The notes beneath the pieces were generated by a model that ran no database searches, was not told the origin of the DNA, and was given only the letters and a program-made list of their open reading frames with translations. Source: Nemertoderma westbladi (lineage: Eukaryota > Xenacoelomorpha > Nemertodermatida > Nemertodermatidae). From it: DNA of 64,000 nt. The DNA is taken from the NCBI GenBank assembly GCA_032718475.1, contig JAUCBJ010007299.1, positions 34,381 through 98,380 on the forward strand, in the 5' to 3' direction. Position 1 is the first letter of the stretch. Each line of letters opens with the position of its first letter. Both the position numbers and the translations under genes were made by a program. Below, one piece after another: positions 57,811-64,000 of this stretch.

Positions 57811-60019
57811 TTGTAAAACGAGGATCCCAGCAAAATCCGCGGATCCTGTTGCGGATGCCATAGAAGCAATGACGGATCCCAGTAGGATCCGCGGATCCTA
57901 GAAACCACGGATCCGCGGATCCAATAATAGTCTATGGTATCCGCATTATACAAATTTGTAAAACGCGGATCCCATAGCAAACCATTAAGGCAGCGGATCC
58001 CATATAGACATCATTGAATATCCTTTACATGTCGCTTATGGCAGTATGGTGTCCGCTGTTTACAAATTTGTAAAGAGCGGATCCCGTTCATTCAATGCAA
58101 ATACCGGTACAGTAGTTAGGCCTTAATTATGTAGTTAGTTAACAGTTAAGCATATAGATTAAGGGATAAGATTCAGGGTTTCTAGGAAATAATTAAGTGC
58201 AATAATTTTTAGAATAAAAAGACGTATATATCGTATATGCGTCATTGTATTCTAAAAAATGCACTTAATTCTTTCCTCCACCGGTATTAAATTAAATACC
58301 GGTAGCTTTATTTACCTTACAGTCTCTTGATGTATAAAATTGACTTTTGTTTATAGGCTATATGATGTAGATATAATAGCTTGTTAATTTTTTGTTTAAT
58401 TTTTTTTTATATTATTTATTAGGCCTATAGGTACGGTAATTGGCACAGCTTTAATATGATATAATTAGGGCCTGAAGCGGTTAACCGGTTAATTCAAATT
58501 ATCCGGTTATAAATTGATTAACCGGTTAACCGGCTTAATGTCCCATTTTGAGGTTTTCAGGTTCTGTTACCAGTTTTATTACCTGTATGTTACCATTTTA
58601 ATTAATGTTTATTTCCCATTGCGATGTTTCAGAAATTCATTTTGTACTGTATGCAGCTGTAGGACTACAGTACAGTATACATACACTATAGTACTGGTGG
58701 CTCTATCACAATAGAGCAATAGAGGCACTTAACAGTATTGCAAGTAGGGACGGATACCTCTTAGCTTAGCTTACATAAAAATATACATACCGGTACTGTA
58801 GCTTAAGTTTAGGGACTGTCAGCGATATAACTTTCAGTTTCATAGTATGTACCGTAGTATGTATGTTGCACCATTGTACCACAAACATTTCTACTTTTTA
58901 ACCGGTTAATTGGAAATGGTTAACCGGTTGACTGAAAAATTAACCGCTTCAGGCCCTAGATATAATTTTAAATCTAATAATTAATCTGGTAAAATATTAT
59001 TATGTATGATACAATAGGTACGGTAATTAAGTTAATTAATAAAAAAATTATTTATTTATCAGTATTAATTTCTTTAATAAATTGAAATTTAATGAGGTCT
59101 TACTTATAAATTATGTATTATGTCATCTTCCTGTTAATTTGTATCATGAAAAGAATAACTCAAAGTCAAAATAGTTTCGCCACTTTTCACCCTTTAGCGG
59201 TGTGAATCATAATTTTTATTCTCACTTTCATTCTTTAGATGCAATCGTTTAAAAAGTGTCTCCGTCGATATTGCACCAGTCCTTTTTCCTCAACCTTATA
59301 GCAATCGTTGGTTACTGTGAAATAGGTGGTAGACTTAATTAACAAGGATTCCAAATATGCTGAATGTAGATGAGAAATAGCTGGATATGGTCGTCCAAAG
59401 CGATCTAATTAAGATTTGTATTATGTAAGACTTTAGTAGTTAATTAATTATGAGACTGTATTCCAGGGCATGATGTACAGTACACAAGATGTTATATATT
59501 ATATTATTATTGTAATTTACTGTTTGGTCTCCTGGTCTCGTTTATATTCGTGATTTATATAAAAAAAAATACAGTGATATTTTAGTTTATTTTGTATATC
59601 AATATATTTGTCGAATATATGCTACGGTATATATGCTATATATGCTATATGAATATATGCTCGCTTATTATTATTATTATTATATGCTTATTAACTGTTA
59701 ACTAACTACATAATTAAGGCCTAACTACTGTACCGGTATTTGCATTGAATGAACGGGATCCGCTCTTTACAAATTTGTAAACAGCGGACACCATAAGAGA
59801 CATGTAAAGGTTATTCAATGGTGTCTATGGGATCCGCTGCCTTAATGGTTTTCTATGGGATCCGCGTTTTACAAATTTGTATAATGCGGATACCATAGAC
59901 TATTATTGGATCCGCGGATCCGTGGTTTCTAGGATCCGCGGATCCTACTGGGATCCGTCATTGCTTCTATGGTATCCGCAACAGGATCCGCGGATTTTGC
60001 TGGTATCCTCGTTTTACAA
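57811..60019. mobile_element. 2.2-kb long-TIR foldback element rich in GGATCCGCGG
   Basis: Inverted arms of about 340 bp: 57811-58158 and 59684-60019, starting TTGTAAAACGAGGAT. The arms contain nested palindromes (GGATCCGCGGATCC, TTACAAATTTGTAA). Flanks ATGTACCC (57803-57810) and ATGCCCCC (60020-60027) agree at 6 of 8 positions, a possible old 8-bp target duplication. The middle has no transposase and carries a hAT MITE (58466-58958). Superfamily uncertain. Confidence 0.7.
58466..58958. mobile_element. hAT-type MITE nested in the long-TIR element
   Basis: A 493-bp element with terminal inverted repeats TAGGGCCTGAAGCGGTTAA and its complement, flanked by the exact 8-bp duplication GATATAAT (58458-58465 and 58959-58966). 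TIRs and duplication length fit the hAT superfamily. It contains several TTAACCGGTTAA-type palindromes; no ORF. Confidence 0.88.
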
Positions 60020-61033
60020 ATGCCCCCTTTAAGGCTTAAAGAATTGAATAAACAAAATCTGCTACAGTGCAGCAGTGCTATTATATACCGGTATTGGCAA
60101 TGGCTAATTATTATTGGTTGCTTCAATTCTTAATAATTTGATTTGCTGTACCTACTGTTATGCCTGACGCCTGACTGCTTTCGGTATAACTGGGTATATC
60201 TTTTGCGTACAGGGGTAGGGCAGTAGGGCCTAATAGAATAGTGAATACAGATAGGCCTACTGACAGACTGAGATATGGAATACCGAATAATGGTAACCTG
60301 AACTTTTCATGTTAGCAATATTCCATTCTCATTGACTCTGTGCAGCTGTGTTAAACAGGATTAGGTAACGTGATTGCAGGATTGGTTGCTGCTTAGTCCA
60401 GTCAGCCAGTATGCAGTAGTCTGTTAGTAGCAACCCCTAGCCACGCTAGCTGCCTAGCAGGTTTCTGGGTTTCTCCAACCACAGCACTTGTTTTATACAA
60501 AACTGGAAACTATACTGGCAGTCGGTGAGAAGTCAAAAATTGGACTTCAAGTCCAATTTTAGACTTCAAGTCCAATTTTGAACTCCGAAGTCCAGAAGTC
60601 CAATATTGGACTTTAGTACAACTCCAAGTGTACCCATGCTGCTATACTGTATATATCGGTATTTAAATCAAAACTGCATCCTGCAGTCAGTACATCCATA
60701 TCATGCATATTACAGTATTACATAATTAATTACAATGCAACATTCTGACATTATTCTAAGTCTGTAAGTATTAGGCCTATAAGCAGGGATCGCATACATA
60801 CAGTCAGACATCAGTAGTCACTTTTTGCGGTAGTCAGGTAGTGGTATGACTTTGCAGTAGCCTTACTTACTGCCTTAGCGGTGTATACCGCACCGTGGTA
60901 ATTGAGTTATAGCTGTATAGTTCATTCATACCCATACCTGTGGTATTTTCATAAGGCAAAAATAAGACTACTGTTAACCGTAACCTATTATGTTATTGAA
61001 TTAATAATGTTTATTGACTAATTGTTTTGATTA
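60020..61033. other. Non-coding stretch with GACTTCAAGTCCAATTTT repeats
   Basis: Segment 60540-60615 has alternating GACTTCAAGTCC/TCCAATATTGGAC dyads; a related dyad is at 62130-62163 (TCCAAAATTGGACTTAAAGT). They may be the ends of one non-autonomous element of about 1.6 kb. No gene. Confidence 0.45.
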
Positions 61034-61425
61034 GGTTCACTGTGTCAAGCGCTATAGGCTGATAGGGCCTATAACATTGGAGTTGGAGGTGTCTCATTGG
61101 TTCCCTCAAGCTTGACACTAGAACAAAGCCGCCTCCGCTTTGTAGGACATTGCTTTCGCCGTGAGGACCAATCAGTGCACCTCATGGAGTGAATAAGCAT
61201 GGTGGACAGCCCATGACTTTCTTGATACGCATCTTTCTTACTGTCTTAAAGGACACTGGCCTTGAAGATGCGGATGATCTAACAAATGTCATGAGTGATA
61301 AGGCTGTAAGGGAGTTGTGGAGGCGCAATTTTGTCAACAAGCCGGCACAGCATTCTTAATAGGGCCTATATATATAATGCAGCTGCAATGCAGCATGCCG
61401 ATTGTAGTACCGTAGTAGTTGGTTA
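61034..61425 (+). mobile_element. LINE 3' fragment
   Basis: Matches the LINE tail (GGTGTCTCATTGGTTCC, CTTGACACTAGAACAAA, TTGCTTTCGCCGTGAGGACC, GAGTTGTGGAGGCGCAATTT) and ends with TGCAGCTGCAATGCAGCATG and GTAGTACCGTAGTAG. Small insertions and deletions break the frame. Confidence 0.9.
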
Positions 61426-62559
61426 GAAAAGCCTGCTTCTGTATGTATAAGCACATGCCCTATGTGGTGATAGGGCTCCTTGAATTGGTAAAGTCAAAAG
61501 TGGCCATTTATTGTTTTAGTTAGAAAAGCCTGCCTCTGTAACCTGTTCCTTTCCCTCAATTGGTTCATGATGTGTGTTACTTCTGTACGTATTATGTGGA
61601 GACCCCAACACGTTAATCAGTTAATCCCCTTTCATTATCCAGCCGTTTTAAAATACCCTTCCTGTTGTACAGTTGTATGGAAAAGTTAGAAGAGATGGTG
61701 GTAGGTAGCATCAACTTGTAGAATTTCTTTCTGATATGGCTCCCATAGGCTTAGACGAAATCGTAGCTTGTACTGTAGTTAGCCTTAGCAGCAGCTGCAG
61801 TTGGCAAACCTGGCATTGCTACCAGTTTCCACCAAATATAATTTGTAGTTAAATATTTGTTGGAGCATAATCCAATCTAGTCCAAAAGACTCTAAAGTCC
61901 TGGGTACATAAGGCTGTAAGGTTAGACATAACATGAATGTAAACTAAACAATATGCTAAGTACGAAGTAGCCTACCTAGAATACTAGAATGTACCATTAT
62001 ATTCTAAGTACAGTACGCTGAAGATACATACAGAGCTCTGCAAAAGTAACTTTCCATAACTTAATAGCTGTCTGGCTGTCTCTCATCTGTCATGCTTCAT
62101 GTACCTTTAAGTTTGATTCTCAATGTCACGTCCAAAATTGGACTTAAAGTCCAATATTGGACGTTTGTAAAATTCAAAGCCTTATAAAAAAAGTTCCCCC
62201 TGGTGAATTTCAGGTCCCCCTGCTGCAATGTCTCCAAGGAATGAGGTATAAACGGAAGTGTTTGATTGTTTTTACATGACCTACTTTATACAGAGTATGT
62301 TTAATTTGTTTACCTTTACTGGAGCCACTGCTTATTACTGTATAATAAAACGAGCTCATAAGTTATTGTCTCATGCTGGGGATATACATTCACGAACTAC
62401 TGTAAGGTCTCAGGAATTCTTAGCCCGCGAGTATTCTTAGCCTGCGAGTATTCTTGGCCCTTGGGTATTCTTAGCCCGCAAAACAATAACGTTTATTGTT
62501 TTGGTTCCCCCAATACTCCTCTGAAACCTGTTCCTTTACTAACCTGCTCGCCCCTTTAC
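61426..62559. other. Non-coding stretch
   Basis: Contains the CTGTAACCTGTTCCTTTCCC module shared with 39.2-39.4 kb (at about 61535) and three copies of AGTATTCTTAGCC/GGCC (62420-62475). No gene recognised. Confidence 0.45.
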
Positions 62560-63112
62560 TGTCTGCACCAGTGTCTGCACCACTGTCTGCACCAGTGTCT
62601 GCACCACTGTCTGCACCAGTGTCTGCACCACTGTCTGCACCAGTGTCTGCACCACTGTCTGCACCAGTGTCTGCACCACTGTCTGCACCAGTGTCTGCAC
62701 CACAGTCTGCACCAGTGTCTGCACCACATGTCTGCACCACTGTCTGCTCCACTGTCTGCACCAGTGTCTGCACCACTGTCTGCACTCAGCACCAGTGCCT
62801 GCACCACTGCTGCACTGTCTGCACCAGTGTCTGCACCACTGTCTGCACCAATGTCTGCACCACTGTCTGCACCACTGTCTGCACCACTGCCTGCACCACT
62901 GTCTGCACCACTGTCTGCACTGCACCAGTGTCTGCACCACTGTCTGCACCAGGTGTCTGCACCACTGTCTGCACCAGTGTCTGCACCACTGTCTGCACCA
63001 GTGTCTGCACCACTGTCTGCACCACTGTCTGCACCAGTGCGTGCACCACTGTCTGCACCAGGTGTCTGCACCACTGTCTGCATCACTGTCTGCTCTGCAC
63101 CAGTGTCTGCTT
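62560..63112. repeat. 12/24-bp CTG-rich minisatellite
   Basis: Alternating GTCTGCACCACT and GTCTGCACCAGT units, about 45 in total, regular at first (24-bp period) and irregular after 62725. Because 12 is a multiple of 3, frames stay open on both strands (Ala-Pro-Leu-Ser and Cys-Leu-His-His types on +). Confidence 0.93.
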
Positions 63113-63535
63113 AACGTTTACACTCCAAAATTAATTAGTACAACGATGGACAGATTGATTAGTATTACTGTCTTCTGGTCTGTAGCTCAATCAGTCAACT
63201 TGGAATATTTAGCAAAGTTTGCTCCGGGCTTCTGCAGTATCAATTGCAGAAGCCGAACCGAACCGAAATTGCCAAACTTCGGCCCGAACCGAACCGAAGC
63301 CGAAGCTTCTGTTGAGCCCTATCCCTGAGTATATGTGAATAATTCTTATTGTGTAGGCTTTCTTAGAGGTGTTCTGGCCTTTTGGGTTCATTGAACCTGC
63401 AATGTATAATTTAGTTGGACAATAATCACATTTTATGACCAAATCATCAGTACTTTTGCAGTCATGGTCATGGTGTATATTTCATATTACAATTCAAGAT
63501 CTTGTGCTATTGCGAGGTGATATACCAGACTGGAA
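63113..63535. other. Non-coding stretch with an inverted repeat
   Basis: GGCTTCTGCAGTATCAATTGCAGAAGCC (63227-63254) is a hairpin followed by CCGAACCGAACCGAA repeats, resembling the terminus of a hAT-like non-autonomous element ending near GAGCCCTA (63314). Only one end was seen. Confidence 0.4.
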
Positions 63536-63546
63536 TCCATACACTT

Positions 63547-63720
63547 TGCGCCGGATTAATCCGGCGCACTTTGCAATAAAAGCGCGCCAATGTGGTGCGT
63601 GGCGCACTCGAAAATCGTAAAGCGCGCCGACTTTGGCGCGTGGCGCGCTCGAAAATCGTAAAGCGCGCCGGCTTTCAGCTTTGGCACGTGGCGCTCCTAA
63701 AAATAAAAACCGGCGCCGAT
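63547..63720. repeat. GC-rich repeat of about 49 bp, three copies
   Basis: AAAGCGCGCC...TGGCGC units (63579, 63618, 63660) separated by CTCGAAAATCGTAAAGCGCG. A short palindrome GCGCCGGATTAATCCGGCGC precedes them. Confidence 0.75.
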
Positions 63721-64000
63721 TTGTTAGTTTACAGGTTTAACAATTATGGAAGTGCCTTAAAAATAGCATTAGCTGTTTAAAAATTTCGGCTCGCTTCGCT
63801 CGCCTTTCTTTTTCTGTTGTATGGTTCAGTGGTTAGGCTACTGTTGTATACAGATATAGGGCAGCAGGGACTGGTACAGATGTACTGACTGACATTGACA
63901 GATTGGTTACACTCCCACAAAATTGAATTTGTATTGGCGTGGCGCTCTTCAAAATTGTTTCAATGTGTTAGTTGGCGCGGGGTTTTTCTTCGAAATGGCA

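Noticed and set aside
62461-63328. Several ORFs of 136-217 codons on both strands
   Set aside because: All are translations of the CTG-rich 12/24-bp minisatellite in different frames.

Overview
This is AT-rich nuclear DNA from an animal. The evidence is GT-AG introns, a phase-consistent 14-exon gene for a secreted WSC/PKD-type protein, a first exon of an SLC1 glutamate transporter, a TBCCD1 gene, and a mix of BEL/Pao and Ty3/Gypsy LTR elements, LINEs, and piggyBac-, hAT- and Mutator-like DNA elements. The words AGGCCT and ACCGGT recur in intergenic DNA and long G/C homopolymers are common. My impression is a marine invertebrate, possibly a deuterostome, but the sequence alone does not settle this.

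Host genes. (1) SLC1/EAAT-type exon 1 on the minus strand (7813-8221); its other exons were not found in the window. (2) An unrecognised + strand ORF of 201 aa (11018-11623) built from four R-x-G-S-x-[DE]-[FY]-P repeats. (3) TBCCD1 on the + strand (25066-26775), an intact single-exon ORF of 569 aa. (4) A polycystin-1-like extracellular protein on the + strand (38404-52929 and beyond). I built it from 14 exons: signal peptide, EGF-like module, WSC-like domain, PKD/Ig-like sheets and a Cys-rich module. All splice phases agree, giving 759 codons without a stop, and the model is still open at its last exon.

Layout. 1-2961: BEL/Pao gag on the minus strand, with its upstream repeat-rich DNA to about 5.4 kb. 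6.3-11 kb: a LINE tail, the SLC1 exon, a 17-bp minisatellite and a perfect hairpin. 11-17 kb: the 201-aa ORF, a 69-bp minisatellite, a foldback and LINE remnants. 17.2-24.9 kb: a Mutator-like foldback element with a near-perfect 9-bp target duplication, a decayed Ty3/Gypsy pol, and a hAT-like element with a second Mutator-like element (perfect 9-bp duplication) nested in it. 25-26.8 kb: TBCCD1. 27-33.3 kb: two large minisatellites (21-bp and 26-bp units), the second interrupted by a LINE with an intact RT frame. 33.3-38.4 kb: further tandem repeats and inverted-repeat elements. 38.4-52.9 kb: the polycystin-1-like gene, with three LINE pieces and a TTAA-flanked element in its introns. 53.3-55.1 kb: a broken piggyBac transposase. 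55.4-57.8 kb: a 111-bp tandem array and a second type of reverse transcriptase. 57.8-60.0 kb: a 2.2-kb long-TIR element with a hAT MITE inside. 60-64 kb: a LINE tail and simple repeats.

One LINE family accounts for at least six pieces (6.3, 30.0, 34.4, 39.8, 43.6-44.1, 47.6-48.6 and 61.0 kb). Where preserved, the copies share a 3' end with a short palindromic stretch followed by GTA/TAG repeats. No bacterial features, CRISPR arrays, rRNA or convincing tRNA genes were seen.
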